A stretch of 64,000 nt of DNA from Chitinophaga agrisoli (GTDB lineage Bacteria; Bacteroidota; Bacteroidia; Chitinophagales; Chitinophagaceae), in the NCBI RefSeq assembly GCF_008386695.1, contig NZ_VUOC01000001.1:904347-968346 (forward strand). Reading direction: 5' to 3'. Numbering within the stretch: the stretch's first letter is position 1; every line of letters starts with the position of its first letter. Position numbers and translations under genes: made by a program. Shown here piece after piece: positions 26,028 through 35,631 of the stretch. Below the pieces are notes generated by a model, which was not told the origin of the DNA, did no database searches, and worked only from the letters and a program-made list of their open reading frames with translations.

Positions 26028-28184
26028 TTATTTCATGAGCTTCAACTCACTGATGATATTGGTGGCGCCGCCCAGTTTATCGAGGCACCAGAGCACATAA
26101 CGTATATCCACACAGATGGTACGGTTATATACCTGGTCAAACTGGATCTTATGGCTCAGGGCTTCATAGTTGCCGTCAAAGGCAAGGCCTATCAACTCTC
26201 CGGTGCCGTTTAGCACGGGGGAGCCGGAGTTGCCGCCGGTAATGTCATTGGTGGTGATGAAACATACCACCATATCATTACGTTTCAGGTCTTTGTATTG
26301 GCCAAAATCCTTTTTCTTGTAGAGGTCCATATACTTTTCCGGCAGGTCAAACTCATAGTCGCCGGGTTTGTATTTTTCCATTACGCCTTTCATGGTACAC
26401 ACATAGTCGTAGCTGATAGCATCCCGCGGGCTATAGGATTTTACCTGGCCATAGGTGAGGCGCATAGAGAAGTTAGCGTCCGGGTACCATTTTTTAGCAG
26501 GTTCCTTTTCCATTACGCCTTTGAGGTAGGTACGGCCCAGGTCATTATTCTTTAGCATGAACTGGTTATACAGCGGCAGGTATTTGCCGGCATAGTTCTT
26601 AATGAAAGCGCTGGCGTAGGCAAAGGCCGGATCTGTTTGCAGGGTAACCGCATCCGGATGGGCTATGAAGTCTTTCCATTTGCTATCATTGAGGATGATG
26701 GTACCGTTCATGATGGCGGTAGACCAGAGACGGTAGGTATTATCATCGTCCAGGCTACCGAATTTGGCTTTTACGCCATCGTAGAAACCAATAGGATGCT
26801 GGGCCTGGGGAATATCCGTATAGAATTTATGGCAGGTAGCGGCCATGATCAGCTGGTCGCTGCGTTTATCCTCTTCCTGTAAGAAAGCGCTGCGGGCCTT
26901 ATCAGCGGCCTGGAGGCTTTTCTGGATCACATCTGCCGGCGTGCCAGGCTGTGTGAGGGCCTTTTCAAGCGCCTGCAGGCTGGCCGCAAAGGCGGTTAGC
27001 GGAGAGCCCAGGATACCCTCATTAATGTATATACGGTGTTTGGTATAGGGGCTCCAGTCCTTATAGGCCTGTGCGTAGTCTTTGAATATGTTCTGGTATT
27101 CCGCTTTGCCCTGTGCCCATTTTTCAAAGTCTGCTTCCTGCTGCTGTTTATCTTCCAGCACGTGGTATTTGAGCAGCTGTTTGGTTTCGCCATCGAAGAA
27201 TTTCCAATAGTTGGCGATGCCGGCGTAGGAAGAGGCGAGTTTTAACTTGGTGGCGGGGTCTTTTTTCATCTGTTCGAACATCAGCTTCAGCCTTACATCA
27301 CGCAGGCCTACGATAGCCGGGTTCTCCACATCTGTTTTAAGCTTTACGCCATAGGAGCTCTCGTAGCGGTTGGTGCCGCCGGGATAGCCAAAGATCATGG
27401 CATAGTCGTTTTCCTTTACGCCTTTGATGGAAACGGGCAGGAAGTATTTAGGTTTCAGGGGCACATTATCTGCCGCATATTCTGCCGGTTTGTTATCCTT
27501 ATCCGCATATACCCGGAAAACGGAGAAGTCGCCGGTATGGCGGGGCCATTCCCAGTTATCGGTATCGCCGCCAAATTTACCCACGCTTTCCGGTGGCGCC
27601 GCCACCAGGCGGATGTCTTTATAGCGCTCATAGATGAAAAGCAGGTACTGGTTGCCGCGGAACATGGGCAGTATGCGGCCTTCGTAGTTGGTGCCTGCAA
27701 CGGCCTGGCTTACAATGTTATTGAATACGGCCTGTTGTTGTGACAGCCGCTCCTGTCCGTTGAGGTCCTTCAGGGTATCTGTGACCTGTTTGGTCACATC
27801 CTCTACCCTGACCAGGAATTGTACGGACAATTTGCCGGCGGAGATCTCTTCCTGTTTGCTGCGGGCATAGAACCCGTCTTTGAGGTAGTTATTCGCTACG
27901 GAGCTGGCGCTGGCGATGGCATCGTATCCGCAGTGATGGTTGGTGAATATTAATCCCTGGCTACTTACGATCTCCCCGGTGCAGCCGCCGCCAAAGATGA
28001 TGATCGCGTCCTTGAGGGAAGCCTTGTTAATACTGTACAACTGTTCTTTGGTAAGCTTGAGGCCTTTCTTAACCATATCATTGTATACCTGCTGTCCCAG
28101 TAGATAAGGCAGCCACATTCCTTCATCTGCTTTGGCCAATTGTACGCAAAGCAGGAGGGAAAAGATCAATAAAGCTTTCTTCAT
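26028..28184 (-). CDS. S46-family dipeptidyl-peptidase (DPP7-like)
   Basis: A 718-residue exported serine peptidase with a signal peptide (MKKALLIFSLLLCVQLAKA). The mature start DEGMWLP is the S46 signature. The catalytic His is in TNHHCGY (about residue 85), the Asp is probably in DNWEWPRHTGDF, and the Ser is in TGGNSGSP (about residue 655). These enzymes remove dipeptides from oligopeptides in the periplasm and support growth on protein. The specificity position in AFDGN holds Gly, as in DPP7 (hydrophobic P1), and not Arg as in Asp/Glu-specific DPP11; this rests on recalled alignments. Confidence 0.93.
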   Translation of the reverse strand: MKKALLIFSLLLCVQLAKADEGMWLPYLLGQQVYNDMVKKGLKLTKEQLYSINKASLKDAIIIFGGGCTGEIVSSQGLIFTNHHCGYDAIASASSVANNYLKDGFYARSKQEEISAGKLSVQFLVRVEDVTKQVTDTLKDLNGQERLSQQQAVFNNIVSQAVAGTNYEGRILPMFRGNQYLLFIYERYKDIRLVAAPPESVGKFGGDTDNWEWPRHTGDFSVFRVYADKDNKPAEYAADNVPLKPKYFLPVSIKGVKENDYAMIFGYPGGTNRYESSYGVKLKTDVENPAIVGLRDVRLKLMFEQMKKDPATKLKLASSYAGIANYWKFFDGETKQLLKYHVLEDKQQQEADFEKWAQGKAEYQNIFKDYAQAYKDWSPYTKHRIYINEGILGSPLTAFAASLQALEKALTQPGTPADVIQKSLQAADKARSAFLQEEDKRSDQLIMAATCHKFYTDIPQAQHPIGFYDGVKAKFGSLDDDNTYRLWSTAIMNGTIILNDSKWKDFIAHPDAVTLQTDPAFAYASAFIKNYAGKYLPLYNQFMLKNNDLGRTYLKGVMEKEPAKKWYPDANFSMRLTYGQVKSYSPRDAISYDYVCTMKGVMEKYKPGDYEFDLPEKYMDLYKKKDFGQYKDLKRNDMVVCFITTNDITGGNSGSPVLNGTGELIGLAFDGNYEALSHKIQFDQVYNRTICVDIRYVLWCLDKLGGATNIISELKLMK

Positions 28185-28370
28185 ATAAGCGTTTGGATTT
28201 TGTAAACAGGCTCCAAACCTAACTTTTTTTTTGATAAAACAAATGCCCGCGGGGCGCTGTTATATAGTTATTTTATCCATATGAATGTTGGACGGTGCAG
28301 GAGGGGAAATAAAAAATGGAACGCCTTTTGATAGGGTGGCATTTGTCCCAAGGGGAAAAACCGTTAGTGT

Positions 28371-28802
28371 ATGAACAAGTTATTGGTAGCATTAGTGGCA
28401 GTGGCCTTACTGGCCTGCAGGGAAAATACGACCCAGCAGGAGAAGAAAGAGGAGATAAAATCTGACATGGAAAAGATCCGGCAGGATGTGAAGGAGAGCG
28501 CCCATGCGGCAGCGGACTATCTGGCGGAGCAGAAGAAAAAAGTGGAGGAGGACCTGGAGGAACGCAGAAAAGAGATCGATCAGAAGATCGAGACGCTGAA
28601 AACGGACAGCACCGGCAGGGGCGTACAGGCGCGTAAAAAACTGACCGGTTTGCGGAATGATATCAACAGGAAGCTACAAGAGATGAAAGGCGCCAGCGCT
28701 GCCACCTGGGATAGTACGCAACTGAAAATTGATACTTTACTGAAAAAGTCGGATAAAGAGTGGACGGAGTTTAAGCAGGACTTTAAAGAGCTGTTCCAGT
28801 AA
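28371..28802 (+). CDS. Coiled-coil lipoprotein
   Basis: A 143-residue lipoprotein. The signal peptide MNKLLVALVAVALLAC ends in lipobox LLAC (Cys 16). Almost all the rest is highly charged amphipathic helix rich in Lys and Glu with heptad spacing (AEQKKKVEEDLEERRKEID, KIDTLLKKSDKEWTEFKQDF). It resembles apolipoprotein- or YtxH-like helical proteins and may be a periplasmic structural or stress lipoprotein. It ends 57 bases before rnhB. No enzymatic motif. Confidence 0.75.
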   Translation: MNKLLVALVAVALLACRENTTQQEKKEEIKSDMEKIRQDVKESAHAAADYLAEQKKKVEEDLEERRKEIDQKIETLKTDSTGRGVQARKKLTGLRNDINRKLQEMKGASAATWDSTQLKIDTLLKKSDKEWTEFKQDFKELFQ

Positions 28803-28859
28803 AATTACCCGCGTCATAAAATTGTTTTATAACTTTACCGGGATCAATCTTTTTGGGGC

Positions 28860-29465
28860 TTGCTACTATGTAACCATCAACATATACAGCCGGAAGCCGG
28901 CTGTGATGAAGCAGGACGCGGATGCCTGGCCGGGGCGGTGTTTGCCGCGGCGGTGATCCTGCCACTTGGATTCCGGCACCCGTTGCTGAACGATTCCAAG
29001 CAGTTAAAACCGGCAGAAAGGGATACGTTGCGGGTGGTGATAGAAAAAGAGGCGGCTTTTTATGCGGTGGCGAGCGTAGACAACTTAGAAATAGACAGGA
29101 TCAATATATTGCAGGCCTCTTTCCGGGCTATGCACCTGGCGCTGGAGCAGTTAAGACAGCAGCCGGGTTTTATACTGGTAGATGGTAACCGCTTTGTACC
29201 CTATGGAACTATACCGCATGCCTGTATTATCCAGGGCGATGGAATTTATGCTTCCATTGCGGCGGCTTCCATACTGGCCAAAACGTACCGGGATGAGTAT
29301 ATGCAGCAATTGCATAGCAAGTTCCCACATTTTGGCTGGAATGACAACAAAGGATATCCAACCGTGCAACACCGTAACGCCATCAGGGAGCATGGCGAAA
29401 CCCCCTACCACCGTAAGTCGTTCCGGCTATTGCCGGATGAGCTGGAGATGGATGTGGACCTGTGA
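28860..29465 (+). CDS. rnhB: Ribonuclease HII
   Basis: A 201-residue endonuclease that cuts the RNA strand of RNA-DNA hybrids and removes single ribonucleotides from DNA. The first acidic pair lies in [13 protein letters not shown] (D16, E17). Further active-site acids are in ILVDGN and [16 protein letters not shown], and [12 protein letters not shown] is the C-terminal family block. The start is TTG at 28860: the same frame has a stop at 28830-28832 and no ATG or GTG between. TAACTTTA upstream is a near -7 box. Confidence 0.95.
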   Translation: MLLCNHQHIQPEAGCDEAGRGCLAGAVFAAAVILPLGFRHPLLNDSKQLKPAERDTLRVVIEKEAAFYAVASVDNLEIDRINILQASFRAMHLALEQLRQQPGFILVDGNRFVPYGTIPHACIIQGDGIYASIAAASILAKTYRDEYMQQLHSKFPHFGWNDNKGYPTVQHRNAIREHGETPYHRKSFRLLPDELEMDVDL

Positions 29466-29564
29466 GGGACTGGGAAAATTTTACCGCCTGTTTCCTGTAT
29501 TAGGCAATTGTTAAAAAAGCAGCTTAGGCGCTTAGTGGCATAACTTATATCGTATTGTTATTAC

Positions 29565-29572
29565 TATTTTTG
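29565..29572 (+). promoter_or_regulatory. Bacteroidota -7 box for rpoN
   Basis: TATTTTTG is an exact TAnnTTTG match, 23 bases before the rpoN ATG at 29596. Confidence 0.5.
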
Positions 29573-29595
29573 CCCTGTATTGGGAAGCGTAGATT

Positions 29596-31104
29596 ATGTT
29601 AAAGCAGACACAACAGCAAAAGCTATTACAAAAATTATCACCGCAGCAGATTCAGCTCATGAAATTGCTGCAGGTGCCTACTGCTAACCTGGACGAGCGG
29701 ATCAAGGAAGAGCTGGAAGAAAATCCTGCCCTGGAATACGGTGAGGAGGAAACCCATGAGGACGATCCTGCCAAGGAAATCCAGGATGAAGTGGTGCCTG
29801 CTACCACCGAAGAGGGTGGGGAAGAGGAAGATTTTGATCCGGACGGCAGCGAAAATGAATACGATAATATCGACATATCTGAATATGTGAACGAAGGGGA
29901 CGATGATATTGCGGACTACCGTCTCCGTGATGATAACTACCCTGATCCTGACGAGAACAAGACGATCCCGGTACGGGTAGAAACCTCTTTTCACGAACAT
30001 CTACTGAGCCAGCTGGGTATGCTGGAGCTGGACGAGCACCAGCACCGGATAGCGGAGCAGATCATTGGCAGCATTGACGATGATGGTTACCTGCGCCGGG
30101 AAGTGAGCGCCATTGTAGACGACCTTTCCTTTTCACAGAATATTGCCACGGACGAGGAGGAGATCAAACTGCTGATCAAAAAGATACAGGAATTTGATCC
30201 CCCGGGCGTGTGCTGCGCCGATCTGAAGGAGTGCCTGCTGCTGCAGCTGAGGCGCAAGCCACAGGACGATCCGGGCGTGCAGACGGCCTACCAGATACTG
30301 GACAGTTATTTTGACGAGTTTACCAAGAAACACTACGAAAAGATACAGAAGGGCCTGAACCTGAGTGATGAGGGCCTGAAGGAAGCGATCAACCAGATCA
30401 TCCGGCTTACGCCCAAACCCGGCGGCAATTATGCCACCCTTAATAAGGCAGAAAGCTATGTGGTGCCGGATTTCTTCATCTTTAACAATAACGGCAAGCT
30501 GGAGCTGACGCTGAACTCCAAGAATGCGCCGGACCTGCGTATTTCAGAAGGTTACCGCGAGATGCTGAAGGAATACGACCGGGGCGATAAAAAGGACCGC
30601 CGGCAGAAGGAAGCGGTGCTGTTCATCAAGCAGAAGATCGACGCGGCCAAATGGTTTATAGATGCTATTAAGCAGCGGCAGCATACGTTGTTATCCACCA
30701 TGGAGTCTATCATGGACTATCAGCGGGAGTTTTTCCTTACCGGGGATGAAACTACGATGAAGCCGATGATCCTCAAGGATATTGCAGATATCACCCAGCT
30801 GGATATATCTACCGTGAGCCGTGTGGCCAACAGTAAGTATGTGCAGACGGAGTTTGGCACTTTTAAGCTGAAGTTCTTCTTCAGCGAGTCTTTATCAACC
30901 GATAGCGGGGAGGAAGTATCTACCCGCGAGGTGAAGAAGATACTGTCTGACCTTATTGAGGGGGAAAACAAACGCAAGCCGCTGAGTGATGAAAACCTCA
31001 CCAAGATGCTACAGGATAAGGGGTATAATATTGCCCGCCGTACCGTGGCCAAATACCGCGAACAACTGAATATCCCGGTAGCCCGGTTACGTAAAGAGCT
31101 TTAA
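29596..31104 (+). CDS. rpoN: RNA polymerase sigma-54 factor
   Basis: A 502-residue sigma-54. Region I is the Gln/Leu-rich N-terminus (KQTQQQKLLQKLSPQQIQLMKLLQ, residues 3-26 in part), which responds to enhancer-binding ATPases. A long acidic region II (about residues 50-115, dominated by Asp/Glu) follows, then the core-binding domain and the C-terminal DNA-binding part with the RpoN box (ARRTVAKYREQLNIP, about residue 482) that reads the -24 element. It needs a AAA+ activator to open promoters; none is in the window. Confidence 0.98.
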   Translation: MLKQTQQQKLLQKLSPQQIQLMKLLQVPTANLDERIKEELEENPALEYGEEETHEDDPAKEIQDEVVPATTEEGGEEEDFDPDGSENEYDNIDISEYVNEGDDDIADYRLRDDNYPDPDENKTIPVRVETSFHEHLLSQLGMLELDEHQHRIAEQIIGSIDDDGYLRREVSAIVDDLSFSQNIATDEEEIKLLIKKIQEFDPPGVCCADLKECLLLQLRRKPQDDPGVQTAYQILDSYFDEFTKKHYEKIQKGLNLSDEGLKEAINQIIRLTPKPGGNYATLNKAESYVVPDFFIFNNNGKLELTLNSKNAPDLRISEGYREMLKEYDRGDKKDRRQKEAVLFIKQKIDAAKWFIDAIKQRQHTLLSTMESIMDYQREFFLTGDETTMKPMILKDIADITQLDISTVSRVANSKYVQTEFGTFKLKFFFSESLSTDSGEEVSTREVKKILSDLIEGENKRKPLSDENLTKMLQDKGYNIARRTVAKYREQLNIPVARLRKEL

Positions 31105-31152
31105 AGCGTGAAAAGCACCTGAAAGGCTTTTCCGCGATATATAAAAAACTAA

Positions 31153-31845
31153 ATGGAAAGAGAAACAGCATTGCATGTGAGTGACACCAAACCGGAATGG
31201 CCAGTATTTCCCACCGCATTACGCGGGGTGGCGCAGGTGGTTTCCTATCTCATGCATCCTTTATTTATCCCTACGATCGTTACCTTCCTTATCGTACAGG
31301 CATTACCGGAATACTTTGTGACCTTTAAGCAGTACAGCATGCGGTTTCCGTATGACAGGCTGTATTTCCGGGTTATCAGTATCAGTTTGTTCTTTCCTTT
31401 GCTGACAGTGCTGCTTTCCCGTGCGCTGAATTTTGTGGACTCTTTTTACCTGCGCACCCAGCGCGACCGTATCATACCATATATAGCCACCATCATTTAC
31501 TACTTCTGGGCGTTCTACACATTTATACGGGAAGGGGTGGCGCCGCCGTTCTTTAATGCCTTTTTCCTGGGCATTTTTATAGCCGTTATTGCTTCTTTTA
31601 TCTGCAACATCTTTGTGAAGATAAGCATGCATACGATGGGCTGGGGCGGTGTGATAGGTTTACTGCTGGCCCTGATGTGGGGTATGCATATGAATGTGAC
31701 CATTCCCCTGGTGATCACGCTTTTTATAGCCGGCCTGGTGGGCACTGCCCGTATGGTGCTGGCAGCGCACAGCCCGGCGGAGATCTATGCCGGTTTTATT
31801 GTGGGCATTCTATCACAGCTGGCGGCGTATGCCTTTGTAGGGTAA
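31153..31845 (+). CDS. PAP2-like membrane protein
   Basis: A 230-residue protein with six or so membrane helices. KISMHTMGWGG and the late AAHSPAEIYAGFIVG resemble motifs 2 and 3 of the PAP2 lipid phosphatase superfamily (SGH and SRxxxxxHxxxD), but the first motif KxxxxxxRP is not evident and motif 3 is altered (HSPAEIYAG). It may be a diverged lipid phosphatase or a non-catalytic relative. It begins 48 bases after rpoN on the same strand, so it may share its transcript. Confidence 0.7.
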   Translation: MERETALHVSDTKPEWPVFPTALRGVAQVVSYLMHPLFIPTIVTFLIVQALPEYFVTFKQYSMRFPYDRLYFRVISISLFFPLLTVLLSRALNFVDSFYLRTQRDRIIPYIATIIYYFWAFYTFIREGVAPPFFNAFFLGIFIAVIASFICNIFVKISMHTMGWGGVIGLLLALMWGMHMNVTIPLVITLFIAGLVGTARMVLAAHSPAEIYAGFIVGILSQLAAYAFVG

Positions 31846-32050
31846 GCTTTTCCAAAAAATTTTCTGATCTGTTTGTTGCTGCGCATATTCAATGCGTAAA
31901 GGCATGCCATCTTTGTGATGTAATAGCGAATAAGCGACGACGACAAGCGGATGAGGTTGAAGGGATTGTTTGCTACTGTATTTAGTATTTTAATTGAAAT
32001 GCTAAATTTTTTGGGATAAATGAAAATTAGATCATAACTTAGCACACCAT

Positions 32051-32058
32051 TAAATTTG
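32051..32058 (+). promoter_or_regulatory. Bacteroidota -7 box for recA
   Basis: TAAATTTG is an exact TAnnTTTG match, 20 bases before the recA ATG at 32079. No LexA-type palindrome was recognised in the 233 bases upstream. Confidence 0.5.
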
Positions 32059-32078
32059 TAAAAAAACAACTTACTAAT

Positions 32079-33083
32079 ATGTCTACAGCCAATACAGAAA
32101 AACTGAAGGCGCTCCGCCTTACCATGGACAAAATCGAGAAAGATTTTGGTAAAGGATCAGTAATGATGATGGGTGAGAAAGGTTCTGACCCCATGGAGGT
32201 TATCTCTACAGGTTCCCTGGGCCTGGACATTGCGCTGGGTATAGGGGGCTTTCCTAAAGGAAGGATCATAGAGATATACGGTCCTGAGTCTTCCGGTAAG
32301 ACCACCGTTGCTATTCATACAATTGCAGAGGCCCAGAAAAAGGGTGGTATCTGCGCCATTATAGATGCGGAACACGCATTTGACAGTTCTTATGCCCAGC
32401 GGTTGGGCGTTGATGTGGATTCCCTGCTGATATCACAGCCGGACCATGGTGAGCAGGCGCTGGAAATAGCAGACCGCCTGATCTTATCCGGCGCGGTAGA
32501 TGTGGTGGTGATCGACTCCGTAGCGGCCCTGGTGCCCAAAGGGGAGCTGGAAGGTGAAATGGGAGACAGCAAGATGGGCTTACAGGCACGTTTGATGTCA
32601 CAGGCGCTGCGTAAGCTGACGGCTACCATTTCCAAGACCAACTGTTGCTGCATCTTCATTAACCAGCTGCGTGAAAAGATCGGGGTAATGTTTGGTAACC
32701 CGGAAACCACTACCGGTGGTAACGCCCTGAAATTCTATGCGTCTATCCGTCTGGATATCCGCCGTATGACACAGATCAAGGACGGGGATACTGCAGTAGG
32801 TAACCGCGTAAAGGTTAAGGTGGTGAAGAATAAAGTAGCGCCGCCGTTCCGCCAGGCAGAGTTTGATATCGTGTTTGGTGAGGGTATCTCCAAAATGGGT
32901 GAGATCATCGACATGGGTGTTGAATATGGCGTGGTGCAGAAGAGCGGTAGCTGGTTCAGCTATGAGACCAATAAGCTGGGTCAGGGCCGTGATGCGGTGA
33001 AGCAGTTGCTGGCGGATAATCCGGAATTAGCGAATGAAATAGAGGTGAAGATCAAGGCTAAGATTGCGGAGGCGCAGGCATAA
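32079..33083 (+). CDS. recA: Recombinase RecA
   Basis: A 334-residue ATP-dependent strand-exchange protein for homologous recombination and SOS signalling. Walker [10 protein letters not shown] lies at residues about 67-75. Walker B is [10 protein letters not shown], loop L1 contains [10 protein letters not shown], and loop L2 runs [28 protein letters not shown] in part. The C-terminal tail is short and not strongly acidic ([13 protein letters not shown]). ATG 32079 gives the standard N-terminus. Monocistronic, with a terminator about 180 bases after the stop. Confidence 0.98.
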   Translation: MSTANTEKLKALRLTMDKIEKDFGKGSVMMMGEKGSDPMEVISTGSLGLDIALGIGGFPKGRIIEIYGPESSGKTTVAIHTIAEAQKKGGICAIIDAEHAFDSSYAQRLGVDVDSLLISQPDHGEQALEIADRLILSGAVDVVVIDSVAALVPKGELEGEMGDSKMGLQARLMSQALRKLTATISKTNCCCIFINQLREKIGVMFGNPETTTGGNALKFYASIRLDIRRMTQIKDGDTAVGNRVKVKVVKNKVAPPFRQAEFDIVFGEGISKMGEIIDMGVEYGVVQKSGSWFSYETNKLGQGRDAVKQLLADNPELANEIEVKIKAKIAEAQA

Positions 33084-33608
33084 TAAGAGGTGAATGGATA
33101 GTGAGGGTTTGAGGGTTAGGTGATAACTTATCTGGCCGGAATGGGCTGTTGAACGGGCCTCCCTGTTCACGGTTCGTACAAAAAAGTATAAGACTTATTC
33201 AAGCATATTTGACCTTGTTTTAGTTTTAGTTATAAGCATTGGGTTAGTTAGTAATTAACAATCCCTGCCCACTTCTGGGCGGGGACTTTTTTTTATGGGA
33301 AGTCTGAAGGAATAGCAATTGGTTGAGAACAAAGGTGATTGGAGGATGGGTGGTTACAGGAGGAGGGCGGTAATTTAGAGGAAGGAGAGGTAATATTGCA
33401 AATAGGAGGTTTGGGGACCATTCTGGTGTTCCTGGTTTGTCAATGCGGTATAATTACCGGTTATAGTTTTGCCTGGCTTTCTGCTTCACTGCGATGGTAT
33501 TGCAATGGGGTAAATATTTTAAAAACTGGTCTTAAATACTACCCCACCCCACTAGAAATTATGGGTTTAATTTTTTATATTAGAAATAGTGTATTACCCT
33601 GTTAGCCG
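33084..33608. other. Intergenic region between recA and the EEP cassette
   Basis: This 525-base stretch holds the recA terminator at 33263-33295 and then an AT-richer segment leading to the EEP gene. An open frame at 33339-33605 (88 codons) has no proper start signal and repetitive Gly/Glu composition, so it is not called. The promoter of the cassette should lie in 33480-33600. No RNA gene was recognised. Confidence 0.5.
33263..33295 (+). terminator. Intrinsic terminator downstream of recA
   Basis: CCCTGCCCA (33263-33271) and TGGGCGGGG (33276-33284), with one wobble pair and a CTTC loop, are followed by AC and eight T. Confidence 0.85.
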
Positions 33609-34424
33609 ATGAACTTTTGCTTCTGGAACCTCAATAACCAGGATCTTACAGATTTGTTATATGATCTGATAGATGAACAAAAAATTGATCTCCTGTTTCT
33701 GGCGGAATGCCATTTGAAGCCGGCGGATGTGCTAAGGAAGTTGAACAAGACCACCAATGCCTTCTACTTTTGTGCGGGTATTAACTGCGATAAGATACAG
33801 ATATATACAAAGTTTAAAGATTCATTATTGGGGTTGCTGTCTGAGACCAGGCGGATGACTGCCAGATATTTATATTCTCCGGTTCTGAGCAATGGCATAA
33901 CTTTGTTGTGTTTACATCTGCCAAGTAAAGTGAACTGGACAGGGGACGACCAGGCAGCCTACATGATGGGTGTAAAATCGTTTATTGATAGTGTAGAAAG
34001 TTTGGTTGGACATAAACGCACGATCGTGTTTGGCGATTTTAATATGCACCCCTTTGAGCATGGGTTAGTGCAGAGCACGGGTTTTCATACCACTATGGAC
34101 AGAGCTATTGCCAGGCGGTTAGTACGAAAAGTGGATGGAATCGATTATGATTTCTTTTATAACCCGATGTGGAGCTTTTTGGGGGATCTCGGAAAAGGTA
34201 AGGTTTCGGGAACGCATTACTATAGTCCGGCAAAACCCATCAGCTATCATTGGCATTTATTTGACCAGGTGATCATGCGGCCTGAGCTGATCGATTATTT
34301 TGACGATGACTACCTGGACATTATTACCGACATAAAGGGAACCCATCTTTTAACAAAGGCGGGTTTAATTGATTCGAGGCATTATTCGGATCATTTGCCG
34401 ATCAAATTCTCTTATAACTTGTAA
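33609..34424 (+). CDS. Endonuclease/exonuclease/phosphatase-fold hydrolase of the AT-rich cassette
   Basis: A 271-residue cytosolic protein with the EEP metal-dependent hydrolase fold. Conserved sites are visible in order: Asn in FWNLNN (residue 9), metal-ligand Glu in LAE (33), HLPSK, GDFN (142-145), FDQVI, and the terminal SDHLPI (His 262). All catalytic residues seem present, so nuclease, phosphodiesterase or phosphatase activity is likely; the substrate is unknown. There is no signal peptide or membrane helix, unlike the EEP pair at 38212-40567. Codons are AT-rich relative to neighbours. A 137-residue gene follows 13 bases later. Confidence 0.82.
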   Translation: MNFCFWNLNNQDLTDLLYDLIDEQKIDLLFLAECHLKPADVLRKLNKTTNAFYFCAGINCDKIQIYTKFKDSLLGLLSETRRMTARYLYSPVLSNGITLLCLHLPSKVNWTGDDQAAYMMGVKSFIDSVESLVGHKRTIVFGDFNMHPFEHGLVQSTGFHTTMDRAIARRLVRKVDGIDYDFFYNPMWSFLGDLGKGKVSGTHYYSPAKPISYHWHLFDQVIMRPELIDYFDDDYLDIITDIKGTHLLTKAGLIDSRHYSDHLPIKFSYNL

Positions 34425-34437
34425 ATATTTTAAAACT

Positions 34438-34851
34438 ATGAGTGAAGCTCCCAATCTATGGCCGGAGGACATTTTAGAGAAGAAAATCACATTGCCTAAA
34501 ACCATTTTACTGGATCAGGCAAATTACCTGTCTAAAATGAGCAATAACATCCTGACAGTAGAGATCAAAACCGCGCCGGCCCTGATAAGCAACGAACATA
34601 AGGACATGCTTACTGCAAATGGATTGAGGCACGAGTTCATTATCAAAGTTCCCGCCCTGGGTAATTACCAGTTCCCTTTATTATGGATCACACACGGCAG
34701 TATACAGGTATACCCGTTCCAGCTCTATTCTATACTGGAGGAAAGCTTTTACGAGATTGCCGATGAAGACAATTTTAAGGGTGTGTTGGCGAAGATCTTT
34801 TCTTTTGAGAAAACCCGCAATGCGATCAGTTATATCATGTCGCAGGTGTAA
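34438..34851 (+). CDS. Unrecognised 137-residue protein, partner of the EEP gene
   Basis: A soluble protein with no signal peptide, membrane segment or known motif. It begins MSEAPNLWPEDILEKK, continues with a strand-like region (NNILTVEIKTAPALIS), a mixed segment with aromatic residues (LGNYQFPLLWITHGS, VYPFQLYSILEESFYEIADE), and ends in a helix. ATG 34438 is 13 bases after the EEP stop, and the two share AT-rich composition, so they look like one cassette. It may be a regulator, inhibitor or specificity subunit of the hydrolase; this is inference only. It is convergent with the glycosylase gene, 6 bases apart. Confidence 0.7.
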   Translation: MSEAPNLWPEDILEKKITLPKTILLDQANYLSKMSNNILTVEIKTAPALISNEHKDMLTANGLRHEFIIKVPALGNYQFPLLWITHGSIQVYPFQLYSILEESFYEIADEDNFKGVLAKIFSFEKTRNAISYIMSQV

Positions 34852-34857
34852 TGCGAA

Positions 34858-35535
34858 TCATTTGGCGGTGTCGCCGGCTACGGGTTTAGTATCTTTCCAG
34901 GCCCACAGGTACCTGCAGGCATAGGTACGGTAGGGCGACCATTTAGCGGATATTTCCATGAGCCGCTGCCGCAACGCTTTCTTATCAGTAGCATCCAAAC
35001 GGTATAATTTTATCATGGTTTGCTGCAAGCCCAGGTCATCCAGGGCAAATACATCTTCCCTTCCCAGATAGAACATCAGCAGCATCTCCACTGTCCACCG
35101 GCCCACGCCTTTTATTTGCGTAAGATAGGCCAGTATTTCATCGTTATTCATCTTTTGCAGCTTCTTATCCGTCAGCTTTTCTTCTACCGTAAAACGGGCT
35201 ACGTTGTGCACATAACTTACTTTGGCATTGCTAAGGCCAATGGCGCGCAGGGTTGGGGCCGGGGTATCCAGTACCTGTTGCGGCGTGGGCTCTTTACCGC
35301 CGTAGATGGCCAGGAAACGCGCATAGATCACATCCGCTACTTTTACGGAGAGCTGCTGGCTCATGATGGAGGCAATGAGGCGCAACGTGATGTTCTTGCT
35401 GACGGGCATTGCACCCAGGGGAGCGGTGATGATCGCTGACAGTTTTTTATCCTTAATGAGGTGCTGATGGTGCAAAGCTATTCCATCCTGCGAAGCAGCA
35501 GGAGCGCTTAGTTTTTTGGCGGAAGTTTTGGCCAT
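34858..35535 (-). CDS. DNA-3-methyladenine glycosylase, AlkA-like (HhH-GPD)
   Basis: A 225-residue base-excision enzyme. The helix-hairpin-helix is LTQIKGVGRWTVEMLLMF (about residue 143), followed by the GPD Asp in DVFALDDLGLQQ (about residue 167). IASIMSQQLSVKVAD is the conserved N-terminal helix. It would remove alkylated purines such as 3-methyladenine from DNA. There is no Fe-S cluster Cys loop. I chose ATG 35535 over the longer start at 35580, which adds an unlikely hydrophobic extension. An independent AlkB-type repair gene lies at 22850. Confidence 0.9.
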   Translation of the reverse strand: MAKTSAKKLSAPAASQDGIALHHQHLIKDKKLSAIITAPLGAMPVSKNITLRLIASIMSQQLSVKVADVIYARFLAIYGGKEPTPQQVLDTPAPTLRAIGLSNAKVSYVHNVARFTVEEKLTDKKLQKMNNDEILAYLTQIKGVGRWTVEMLLMFYLGREDVFALDDLGLQQTMIKLYRLDATDKKALRQRLMEISAKWSPYRTYACRYLWAWKDTKPVAGDTAK

Positions 35536-35631
35536 GGCGACAAAATTTTGAGGTAATATAACTGATGCTATAAAAGGCAATAAGGGTCGGGTGTAACGCC
35601 GGCCCTTATTGCATATGCTATGGTTGCTGTT

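Noticed and set aside
31846-32078. SOS/LexA box upstream of recA
   Set aside because: No convincing palindrome was found; only the TAnnTTTG promoter element is supported.
33339-33605. 88-codon frame between recA and the EEP gene
   Set aside because: No clear start signal, Gly/Glu-rich low-complexity start and no known domain; likely chance in intergenic DNA.
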